10,364 nt of DNA from Candidatus Omnitrophota bacterium (GTDB taxonomy: Bacteria; Omnitrophota; Omnitrophia; Omnitrophales; Aquincolibacteriaceae). The stretch covers positions 1 to 10,364 of the forward strand of contig JAHFHI010000017.1 of NCBI GenBank assembly GCA_023246995.1. Direction: 5' to 3'. The position numbers and the translations under genes were made by a program. Under the pieces are notes generated by a model. The model worked only from the letters and a program-made list of their open reading frames with translations, was not told the origin of the DNA and ran no database searches. Shown here piece by piece: positions 1-6,150 of this stretch; within the stretch, counting starts at the first letter, position 1; the number at the start of each line of letters is the position of its first letter.

Positions 1-88
1 GCCTCTCGGAGGGGAGGCGAGGATGAGGGATTCAAAGGCATTATCTCCCCCTCACCCTTAGCCCTCTCCCAAAGGGAGAGGGGGGGAT
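1..88. repeat. Dispersed palindromic repeat, REP-like
   Basis: This non-coding stretch upstream of the permease is built of inverted repeats. A perfect 9-base stem, CCCTCTCCC (62-70) and GGGAGAGGG (74-82), encloses the loop AAA. A second short pair, GCCTC (1-5) and GAGGC (14-18), lies at the left edge. The run from about 43 to 82 (C-rich CTCACCC/CCCTCTCCC, then GGGAGAGGG) resembles the imperfect palindromes found dispersed between genes in many bacterial genomes. Only one copy is visible here, so calling it dispersed rests on resemblance, not on counted copies. It could also act as a terminator for a gene left of the window, although no T-run follows the stem. Confidence 0.5.
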
Positions 89-120
89 TTGCAGAGCTCG
101 GGTTTTTTAACCGGAATTCC

Positions 121-124
121 GGAA
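121..124 (+). promoter_or_regulatory. Ribosome binding site deciding the MFS start
   Basis: GGAA at 121-124 sits 6 bases before the ATG at 131. This favours 131 over the in-frame ATG at 125 and over the TTG at 89, which lies on the edge of the palindromic repeat. The region beginning at 131 also gives the short N-terminus expected before the first membrane helix. Confidence 0.45.
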
Positions 125-130
125 ATGATC

Positions 131-1336
131 ATGAAATCAAAAGCCATCCCTACGAGCGTGTTTGTCTTCGGCCTCGTGAGTTTTCTGACCGACGTCTCAA
201 GCGACATGATTTATCCGCTCCTGCCGCTTTTTCTCGTGCAGTATCTGGGGGCGGGCCAGGGATTTATCGGCCTTGTCGAAGGCTTTGCCGAATCCACGGC
301 GGCTTTTTTTACGCTTCTCTCCGGATTATGGGCTGACCGGGCGCGTGATCGAAGCAAGCTTGTCTTGTTCGGCTACAGTTTATCCTCGTTTTCCCGCCCG
401 CTTGTGGCCCTTGCCTGGAATCCCTGGGTGGTTTTTCTGATCCGCTTTTCGGACCGCATGGGCAAGGGGATCCGGACCGCGCCCCGCGACGCGCTGATTG
501 CAGATTCGGTGCCGCGTGAAAACCGGGGCAGGGCCTTCGGGTTGCAGCGTTCGATGGATCACGCCGGGGCGGTGCTCGGGCCGCTCCTTGCAAGCCTCCT
601 GCTTGCGACCGTGATCAAAAATCTCCGGCATCTTTTTTTGCTTGCCGCGATTCCGGGCATCATGGCGGTGATTCTCGTAGCTTGGAAGGTTCGCGAGATG
701 AAATCCCGCCCCCAAAGCGCGGCATCTTCCGCCGGGATTTCTCTGGGGCCGCCTTCCGGAAAGCTTAGAATTTATTTCGCGATCCTTTTTCTTTTTATTT
801 TGAGCTGTTCTTCAGACGCATTTTTGCTCCTTCGCGTCGGGGAGCTTGGCGTGCGTCCGGCGCTCATTCCGGTGATCTGGATGCTTTTTAATCTGGTGAA
901 GGCCGCAACCACGATGCCTCTTGGCGCGCTCTCGGATTCCTGGGGCCGCCGCCGCGTGCTTTTGATCGGGTGGTTCATTTATGCCGGCATCTACGCCGCA
1001 TTTGCGCTGGCCCATAGCGTGGCCCATGCCTGGCTGCTTTTTGGGCTTTACGGGCTTTTCTACGGATTCACGGAAGGAACCGAAAGGGCTTTCCTGGCTG
1101 ATTACGCCGATCCCCATGAGCGCGGCCGCGCGTTTGGGTGGCACTACTTTATCGTCGGCTGGGGAGCGCTCCCGGCGAGCCTGCTTTTTGGCCTAATCTA
1201 CGAAAGATTCGGCTCAAAAGCGGCATTCTTAACAAGCGCTTGCATCTCCTTATCGGCCGCCGCGCTCCTTTTTTGCTTTATGCGCTGTTTCCCGAGCGCG
1301 CCCAAGGTCCGGAGTTCCGGACCGGTCCCCGCCTGA
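131..1336 (+). CDS. MFS permease (exporter-like)
   Basis: Predicted inner-membrane major facilitator superfamily transporter, 401 residues from the ATG at 131, the usual length for a 12-helix MFS protein. Helix 1 carries the segment SFLTDVSSDMIYPLLP (about 17-32), typical of one MFS subgroup. The loop between helices 2 and 3 has GLWADRARDRSK (65-76), a motif-A-like sequence. A strongly conserved block DRMGKGIRTAPRD (108-120) followed by RGRAFG (132-137) recurs in this subgroup, and RGRAFG appears again in the C-terminal half. The hydrophobic segments continue evenly to the end, so the protein looks intact. The substrate cannot be read from the sequence; drug or metabolite efflux is a common guess for relatives. 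The gene is monocistronic here and converges on the thioredoxin-fold gene. The family call is secure and the function is open. Confidence 0.92.
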   Translation: MKSKAIPTSVFVFGLVSFLTDVSSDMIYPLLPLFLVQYLGAGQGFIGLVEGFAESTAAFFTLLSGLWADRARDRSKLVLFGYSLSSFSRPLVALAWNPWVVFLIRFSDRMGKGIRTAPRDALIADSVPRENRGRAFGLQRSMDHAGAVLGPLLASLLLATVIKNLRHLFLLAAIPGIMAVILVAWKVREMKSRPQSAASSAGISLGPPSGKLRIYFAILFLFILSCSSDAFLLLRVGELGVRPALIPVIWMLFNLVKAATTMPLGALSDSWGRRRVLLIGWFIYAGIYAAFALAHSVAHAWLLFGLYGLFYGFTEGTERAFLADYADPHERGRAFGWHYFIVGWGALPASLLFGLIYERFGSKAAFLTSACISLSAAALLFCFMRCFPSAPKVRSSGPVPA

Positions 1337-1354
1337 TCGGATATTTTTTCTTTT
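1306..1354 (+). terminator. Possible terminator overlapping the MFS 3' end
   Basis: A perfect inverted repeat, GGTCCGGA (1306-1313) and TCCGGACC (1316-1323), lies inside the last codons of the permease. A T-rich tract (ATTTTTTCTTTTC, about 1342-1354) follows the stop codon. The roughly 18-base gap between stem and T-tract is longer than in a classical intrinsic terminator, so this is tentative. Confidence 0.3.
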
Positions 1355-1401
1355 CTCCAAACTCGAGCTGGTCCGAGAATTTACCGATATACGATTGTGG
1401 G

Positions 1402-1434
1402 GAGGTTGAAGGCGCGGTCGTTTCGCCCAACCTC
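1402..1434. other. Hairpin between convergent genes
   Basis: GAGGTTG (1402-1408) pairs with CAACCTC (1428-1434). Inside it, after a two-base AA bulge, GGCG (1411-1414) pairs with CGCC (1424-1427), making an 11-pair stem with a loop of about 9 bases. It lies in the 125-base gap between the permease and the thioredoxin-fold gene, where a two-way transcription barrier would fit. Neither strand has a U-run next to the stem, so termination is not shown. Confidence 0.4.
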
Positions 1435-1461
1435 GGGGAGCCAGGCCGCAGGGAAGGGCGC

Positions 1462-2208
1462 TTATCGCAGGGGAAGGCCGGCGCGGCGGCACTCGGCCAG
1501 AAAATCGTCGGGATTTCCCCGGCCTGTGCGGATCCGCCGGACTTTCTGGAATCCGCCTTGATGCAGGGCCAGCACCGTGGGGTAACCGCTCACTTGATAT
1601 TGAGAGGCAAGGCGGGTTTCGGCCTCGGCGTTGATTCTTACTTTAATAACTCCCGAGAGGGCTTGGCCGACCTTCTCTGAAGCCAGAACCTTGCTATCCA
1701 AAAGCTTGCAGTATGGGCACCAGGTCGTAAAAAAATAAAGCAGGATGGGAGCGCCGGTTTGGTTTTGCAGGCCGACGGCCTGGGCGTAGCCGCTTCCGCC
1801 CGAAAACCAGGGATAGGCGGCTTCTTTTTTAACGGGGATTTTTTCCGAAGAGACGTTTTTTGAAGCGGAAGGGGAAAGTTTTCGCAGCCACTCCCTGGCT
1901 TGGGCGAGCCAATCCGCGGGGTTGGCCGGGCTTGGTTTGCCGGAGGGAAGCCGGCTTGCGTCTTCGGCCGCAGAGACCGGGGGAACCCAGGGTTTTTCCT
2001 CGATGGCCTTAATCTCGGAGCGCGCGATGCCGACGGTCCCTTCGCCGACTTTGAGCCGTACGGCCTCCGGGGATTCTTCGACGATTTCTCCCTCGATCGA
2101 GTTGCCGTTCTTGAGATAGACAAGATCGGCGGCGGCGGGGTTCGGAGACATCAGGCTAAAACCGCAAAGGATAAAAATCGGGGTAAAAGCCTTGAGTGAA
2201 TTTATCAT
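1462..2208 (-). CDS. Exported SH3-like/thioredoxin-fold protein (CPYC)
   Basis: 248 residues. An N-terminal hydrophobic segment (about 8-20) ending in an AAA site near residue 27 looks like a Sec signal peptide, so the protein probably acts in the periplasm. Residues 28-70 (YLKNGNSIEGEIVEES, then an alternating hydrophobic pattern ending IKAI) form a small SH3-like beta module seen in many exported bacterial proteins. A Pro/Ser-rich linker follows to about 130. The C-terminal domain (about 135-248) is thioredoxin-like: TTWCPYCKLLDSKVL holds the redox pair C164/C167, and GYPT supplies the cis-proline P210. It resembles DsbD C-terminal or Thioredoxin_7 domains, so disulfide reduction or exchange is likely; the partner is unknown. 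The start is the ATG at 2206-2208. A longer in-frame extension to 2634 would lie antisense to the metalloprotease and destroy the signal peptide. No SD is visible. The gene diverges from and overlaps the metzincin gene. Confidence 0.85.
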   Translation of the reverse strand: MINSLKAFTPIFILCGFSLMSPNPAAADLVYLKNGNSIEGEIVEESPEAVRLKVGEGTVGIARSEIKAIEEKPWVPPVSAAEDASRLPSGKPSPANPADWLAQAREWLRKLSPSASKNVSSEKIPVKKEAAYPWFSGGSGYAQAVGLQNQTGAPILLYFFTTWCPYCKLLDSKVLASEKVGQALSGVIKVRINAEAETRLASQYQVSGYPTVLALHQGGFQKVRRIRTGRGNPDDFLAECRRAGLPLR

Positions 2209-2995
2209 AAAGGGGAATATAGGCGAGGCCTCTCGGCCGCGCAAGAGATTTTGGGGAAAGGCCGCGGCTGTTTTTTTAGCAATACTTGCTTCTGGGCTCT
2301 GCCGGCTTGAGTCAGCCGGGGCCGAGGAAGTCCGCCGGATCAAGATCATCGCGGCGGCCTCCCCGAACTTTCGGCTGAATCCGCGTTGGCGGCGCGAAAT
2401 TTTCGAGCGGATCGCGTTCGCCAATAAAATCTTTGAACCCCAATTCGGAATCCGCTTTAGTATCAAGGAGTATGCTTTCTGGAACCCGCGCGGTGAAATG
2501 TTCGAACCCGCGGGACGGGTCCCCGAGGATTTCCGCGCTCTGGCCCCGCACCAGGCCGCGGATGAAATCGTGATGGGATTTGATAAGCTGACCAAGCCTC
2601 TTGGCGTGAAGCGCTCCCTGGTCCGTGAGCGCATCGGCGCCGCCGCGGTAATGCAAGGGGTCGTCGTGATCCGGGATCCCTTTGATTACACCCCGCCTCT
2701 GGTTTCAAAAAATACGGTGGCCCATGAGCTGGCGCACGTCTTCGGCGCCAATCATGTCGCCGATGAAACCACGATCATGTATCCGAAAGTTTCCAAGGCA
2801 GTCAAAGTATGTTTTGACGAAGCCAATGCCAGGATTATCCGGGCGGCCCGCAATATGGATTTTCGAAAAGGCCCGCTTTCCCTTTCCGGAGAAGCTCTCG
2901 AAACCATCGGGAGAGTGCTCCGGGAATCGCCCGGATTCATTCAGGATGGAAATTTTATAACGCATCGCCGGAACCTTGAAAGCATCCGGAAATAA
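2192..2995 (+). CDS. Exported metzincin (matrixin-like) metalloprotease
   Basis: 267 residues. The N-terminus has a basic stretch (RPRKR, 15-19) and a hydrophobic run (about 23-36) with likely cleavage near residue 44, so the protein is probably exported. The catalytic signature is HELAHVFGANH (178-188), the full HExxHxxGxxH zinc site, followed after exactly seven residues by the Met-turn IMYP (195-198). That spacing is the one seen in matrixins (M10). All three His ligands and the Glu are present, so it should be active; the substrate is unknown. The N-terminal half (EEVRRIKIIAAASPNF onward) matches the next gene almost without gaps. The start is TTG at 2192 because no in-frame ATG or GTG precedes the signal peptide; a weak GGGG at 2180-2183 may be the SD. 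This start overlaps the divergent thioredoxin gene by 17 bases. There is no pro-domain with a cysteine switch that I can recognise. Confidence 0.85.
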   Translation: MSEFIIKGNIGEASRPRKRFWGKAAAVFLAILASGLCRLESAGAEEVRRIKIIAAASPNFRLNPRWRREIFERIAFANKIFEPQFGIRFSIKEYAFWNPRGEMFEPAGRVPEDFRALAPHQAADEIVMGFDKLTKPLGVKRSLVRERIGAAAVMQGVVVIRDPFDYTPPLVSKNTVAHELAHVFGANHVADETTIMYPKVSKAVKVCFDEANARIIRAARNMDFRKGPLSLSGEALETIGRVLRESPGFIQDGNFITHRRNLESIRK

Positions 2996-3045
2996 TCAAA
3001 ACCCGCGCCCGGACCGGGGATAAATTCCTCAAGGGGCATCCATTG

Positions 3046-4821
3046 ATGAAAAGTTTAAACCCGCGTCAGAATACCGGAAATCCCGGCGGGATTTTTCAGC
3101 CGACCCATAGGCTTTGGGCAAGCGGCCTTGTTTTTATTTCTTTGCTCCCGGGAGTTTTCATTTTCCCGCGCCCGGCATTTTCAGCCGAGGAAGTCCGCGA
3201 AATCAAGATCATCGCCGCCGTATCCTCGAGTTTCCGCCGTAACCCGGAGTGGAAACGCGACATTTTCGAGCGCGTCACTTTTGCCAACAGCCTCTTTGAG
3301 CCCCGGGCCGGGATCCGTTTTAAGGTCAAAGAGTACACCGCCTGGGAGCCGCGTGATGAAATGCTTGAGACCGGCAGAATCCTTGAAGATTTTCAGGCCC
3401 TGGTTCCGGCCGGCGCCGGTGATGAAATTATGATGGGATTTCATAAACTCACCAAGCCCGTCAAAATTGAGCGCCATACGGACCGCGAGCGCCTCGGGAC
3501 CGCGCATTTTATGCGGGGCTATGTCATCCTCCGCGATCCGTTTCACCACATGGAGCCGGCGGCTTTGAAAGGGGTGCTGGCCCACGAGTTGGGGCATGTC
3601 TTCGGCGCAGTGCATGTCCGGGATGATGCAGCGATCATGTACCCAAGCGTGACCCCGGATCACCCGGTTCGGTTTGATGAGGAAAATCTCCGCGTGATCC
3701 GCGCGGCGCGAGGGCTTGATTTGCGGGAAGGTCCGCGATCTCTTTCGTCGGACCGGATTGATGAAATCATCAAAGCCTTTCAGGGCTCGCGTGTTTTTAT
3801 CAGAGATGACTATTTTGAAGCTGATTTCCGCTATTTGCTCGAGGCCCGGGACCGGGGCGCAAGGCGTGCCTCAAAACAGACTCCGGGGTTTATGGATTGG
3901 CTGCGCCGCCGGTCCGGCGCGAGGATTGCCGACAGCTCTGTCGGGGATTTTAACGCTAAAGGGATGACCCTTTATGCTCATGGCCAAAAAGACCTAGCGA
4001 TCACGGCATGGACCGAAGGGCTGAAGGCGGAACCCGCCAATCCGGATTTGAACCGCAACCTCGCGGCCGCGTATCTTGAGAAAGGGGCCGTGGATTGGGC
4101 CGTGGAAAGATTCGATAAACTTCGCGAACTCGGAGAAAATACCCGCGCAGTGCAGGGCGGGATGGGCATGGCCCTTCTCCAGAAAAAAGAATTTCAACGC
4201 GCCGCGCAGTATTTTTACGAAGCGCTTGAAAAGCCCGCCGCTCCCCGGTCCGAGAGTATTGCCAAAGATTTATCCGAAGCCGAGCTTCGATTCTATTTCG
4301 CACAGGCGTATCTGGGCCTCAAACAGGGAGACCGGGCGGCCGCGCAGTTGAATCACGCAAGACAGCTGGAGCCCGGCGACAAGCGTCTCCCGCGCGCTCT
4401 TGCCGAAGCCTATCTTCTAAGCCATGGCTATCCCCGGGCCCTTGAAGAAATTCAAAACGCGATGCGCCTTGAGCCGGACGACATGGCTCTTTATCTTTTG
4501 TTGGCCCGGGCCCGGGAAGGATTGGGAGAAAAAGATAAGGCGCGAATGGCTCTTGAGGAGGGCCTCGCCAAGGCGGAAAAGGAGCTTAAGGCCGTTTTTT
4601 ATTTTAGGCTCGCGGATTTCTGGGACCGGGAAGGTAAATCCCTGAAGGCCTTTGAGCTGCTGCGAAAGGCCCTGGACCTCAACCCTGAAGACCCGCAGAT
4701 TTATTACGAGATTGCCCTTATTTACCGAAAATATAAATATTTTTCCGAAGCCAAAAGACTTTTCCGGCGCGCCCTTGAAATCAAGCCGGATTTCGAAGCG
4801 GCCCGCAAGGCTCTTGAGTAA
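3046..4821 (+). CDS. Exported metzincin protease with C-terminal TPR array
   Basis: 591 residues from the ATG at 3046, with AAGGGG at 3031-3036 as SD; a TTG one codon earlier is the alternative start. A signal peptide spans about 1-47 with cleavage near FSA. The protease domain (48 to about 255) is a paralogue of the preceding gene: zinc site HELGHVFGAVH (180-190) and Met-turn IMYP (197-200) at matrixin spacing, with all ligands intact. After a basic linker (about 268-298), residues 300-591 form a TPR solenoid of roughly eight helical pairs, with typical units such as YAHGQKDLAITAWTEGLKAEP and the closing unit YKYFSEAKRLFRRALEIKP. TPRs bind proteins, so they may recruit substrate or anchor the enzyme in a periplasmic complex; this is inferred. 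The gene lies 50 bases downstream of its paralogue and is probably co-transcribed with it. Tandem duplication followed by domain gain is the simplest origin. Confidence 0.88.
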   Translation: MKSLNPRQNTGNPGGIFQPTHRLWASGLVFISLLPGVFIFPRPAFSAEEVREIKIIAAVSSSFRRNPEWKRDIFERVTFANSLFEPRAGIRFKVKEYTAWEPRDEMLETGRILEDFQALVPAGAGDEIMMGFHKLTKPVKIERHTDRERLGTAHFMRGYVILRDPFHHMEPAALKGVLAHELGHVFGAVHVRDDAAIMYPSVTPDHPVRFDEENLRVIRAARGLDLREGPRSLSSDRIDEIIKAFQGSRVFIRDDYFEADFRYLLEARDRGARRASKQTPGFMDWLRRRSGARIADSSVGDFNAKGMTLYAHGQKDLAITAWTEGLKAEPANPDLNRNLAAAYLEKGAVDWAVERFDKLRELGENTRAVQGGMGMALLQKKEFQRAAQYFYEALEKPAAPRSESIAKDLSEAELRFYFAQAYLGLKQGDRAAAQLNHARQLEPGDKRLPRALAEAYLLSHGYPRALEEIQNAMRLEPDDMALYLLLARAREGLGEKDKARMALEEGLAKAEKELKAVFYFRLADFWDREGKSLKAFELLRKALDLNPEDPQIYYEIALIYRKYKYFSEAKRLFRRALEIKPDFEAARKALE

Positions 4822-4854
4822 TCCGGGGGCGCGGCCCAGGGATCCGAACACTGC

Positions 4855-4883
4855 TTGAATCCTTGCAAGTTAGGCCATACAAT
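4855..4883 (+). promoter_or_regulatory. Sigma70-like promoter of the PAS sensor
   Basis: TTGAAT (4855-4860) and TACAAT (4878-4883) are separated by 17 bases, the optimal spacing. They match the -35 and -10 consensus at 4/6 and 5/6 positions. Transcription would start near 4890, about 8 bases before the ATG at 4899, giving an almost leaderless mRNA. That agrees with the lack of an SD before this ATG. Confidence 0.55.
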
Positions 4884-4898
4884 GCTGCGGTTACTTTT

Positions 4899-6011
4899 AT
4901 GTCCGATCAGAATGCGTACGCCACGCCCCATAGGAAATTGACCACCTTTGTTTCCGTAGCCTTTCTGGGATGTCTTCTGCTTGTCGGCGGGGTGGCATTT
5001 GATTCCTATCGATTTCTAAAAACCGTCAGAGAAAACCTCTCATTGAGTCATCAATTAAGCATGCTGGGCGGCGTCATCATCCATTTAGATGAAGTGCTGA
5101 CCATGTCGGCCCGTATGGCCGCCGTAACCGGCGATTTGAAGTGGGAAACAAGGTACCGAAAGCATGAGTCTATTTTAAATGACTCCATCAAGACAGCTCT
5201 CGATCTCATCCCGGGAAAAACTATGAGGCAAGCTATTGCCATGACCGATGAGGCCAATATTGAGCTTGTGACCATGGAGAACGCGTCTTTTGAAATGGTC
5301 CGCAAACGGAATATGGAAGAGGCCCGGGGAATTTTATTCAGTCCCGCCTATGAGAAACAAAAAGCAATTTATGCCTCGGGAATAGGTGATGTGGTTTCTT
5401 ATATGGAAGAAAAGGCCAAGAGCGGAGCGCGCGAATTGCTTGATAGGAACCGTGCGTACGTCATGACCTCGGGGACGATTATGGCCGTTCTTATATTTGT
5501 GGCGATCATGGTGATTATGGTGATACGGGGCACGGAGAAGGAGCTGTTTGTAAAAAAGGATGAGCTTGAGCGCTATACCCGGCAGCTCTCCGAGCTCAAT
5601 AACGCGTTGGACCTCCAACTCGTGGAACGAACCCAGCAGGCCCTGGAAAGCGAAGAGAGAAACCGGCTGACGGTGGAATCCGCCAATGACGCGTTTATTG
5701 CGATAGATGCCGGTGGAGGGATCCGGGAATGGAATCACCAGGCCGAATTGATGTTTGGGTGGGCGTTCGGAGAAGTTCAGGGGCGACTCCTTGCGGAAAC
5801 GATTATCCCGGAGCGACACCGCCAGGCCCACCGGGAGGGCGTCAAGCGCTTCCTTGAAAACGGAACAAAAAAGATTATGAACCAGCGCATTGAGATTTCC
5901 GCTCTCCATAAGGACGGCCACGAGTTTCCCGTCGCTTTGACAGTCTGGCCCATTCACGTTGGAGCGGCCGTTCAATTCAATGCTTTTATCCGCGACATTC
6001 GCGTGAAATAA
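4899..6011 (+). CDS. Two-TM sensor with PAS domain, no output domain
   Basis: 370 residues from the ATG at 4899; an upstream in-frame TTG at 4863 lies within the promoter and is less likely. TM1 is about 14-36 and TM2 about 187-210. The loop between them (about 40-185) is a helical periplasmic sensor containing HLDEVLTMSARMAAVTGDLKW (62-82). I recognise this from the input domain of many proteobacterial GGDEF and histidine kinase proteins. A short coiled coil (about 212-250) leads to a PAS domain (about 252-368) with the usual features: FIAIDAGGGIREWNHQAE, LFGW-type MFGW, and a closing AFIRDI. The protein then stops two residues later, where relatives continue into GGDEF, EAL or HisKA/HATPase. 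The 139 bases after the stop are too short to encode an output domain. It may signal by dimerising with a partner kinase or may be a truncated remnant. No ligand is predictable. Confidence 0.85.
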   Translation: MSDQNAYATPHRKLTTFVSVAFLGCLLLVGGVAFDSYRFLKTVRENLSLSHQLSMLGGVIIHLDEVLTMSARMAAVTGDLKWETRYRKHESILNDSIKTALDLIPGKTMRQAIAMTDEANIELVTMENASFEMVRKRNMEEARGILFSPAYEKQKAIYASGIGDVVSYMEEKAKSGARELLDRNRAYVMTSGTIMAVLIFVAIMVIMVIRGTEKELFVKKDELERYTRQLSELNNALDLQLVERTQQALESEERNRLTVESANDAFIAIDAGGGIREWNHQAELMFGWAFGEVQGRLLAETIIPERHRQAHREGVKRFLENGTKKIMNQRIEISALHKDGHEFPVALTVWPIHVGAAVQFNAFIRDIRVK

Positions 6012-6150
6012 GACCCTGCAATATCCGGTGGATTTCCGAAGAATAAGAAAATTCAAAAAACATCTCTGCTATAAAAAGGCTCCCCGATTCCTCCGAGGTG
6101 TAGAATCCGAAGGGCCGCTTGAGAGGCCTCCAGGTTTAGGAGAATAAACT
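6012..6150 (+). promoter_or_regulatory. Leader region of the four-gene operon, with RBS
   Basis: This 139-base gap probably holds the operon promoter. Two -10-like hexamers, TATAAA (6070-6075) and TAGAAT (6101-6106), are visible, but neither has a convincing -35. Small inverted repeats occur: CCTC-C-GAGG (6090-6098), flanked by GATTC (6086-6090) and GAATC (6103-6107), and GAGGCCTC (6123-6130). The SD is AGGAGA (6138-6143), 7 bases before the ATG at 6151. CTCC (6128-6131) could pair with its GGAG, hiding the SD, but only over four pairs. No known riboswitch is recognised. Confidence 0.4.

Noticed and set aside
1138..1680. Plus-strand open frame bridging the convergent genes
   Set aside because: It overlaps both the MFS C-terminus and the thioredoxin domain in wrong frames and has no coherent protein features.
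2291..2320. Possible lipobox in the first metzincin (SGLC)
   Set aside because: Leu at -1 does not fit a lipobox; ordinary signal peptide cleavage after SAGA is more likely.
2209..2634. N-terminal extension of the thioredoxin-fold gene on the minus strand
   Set aside because: It is antisense to the metzincin, has no domain of its own and would bury the signal peptide.
5334..6056. Minus-strand open frame of 240 codons
   Set aside because: It is antisense to a PAS sensor with recognised domains.
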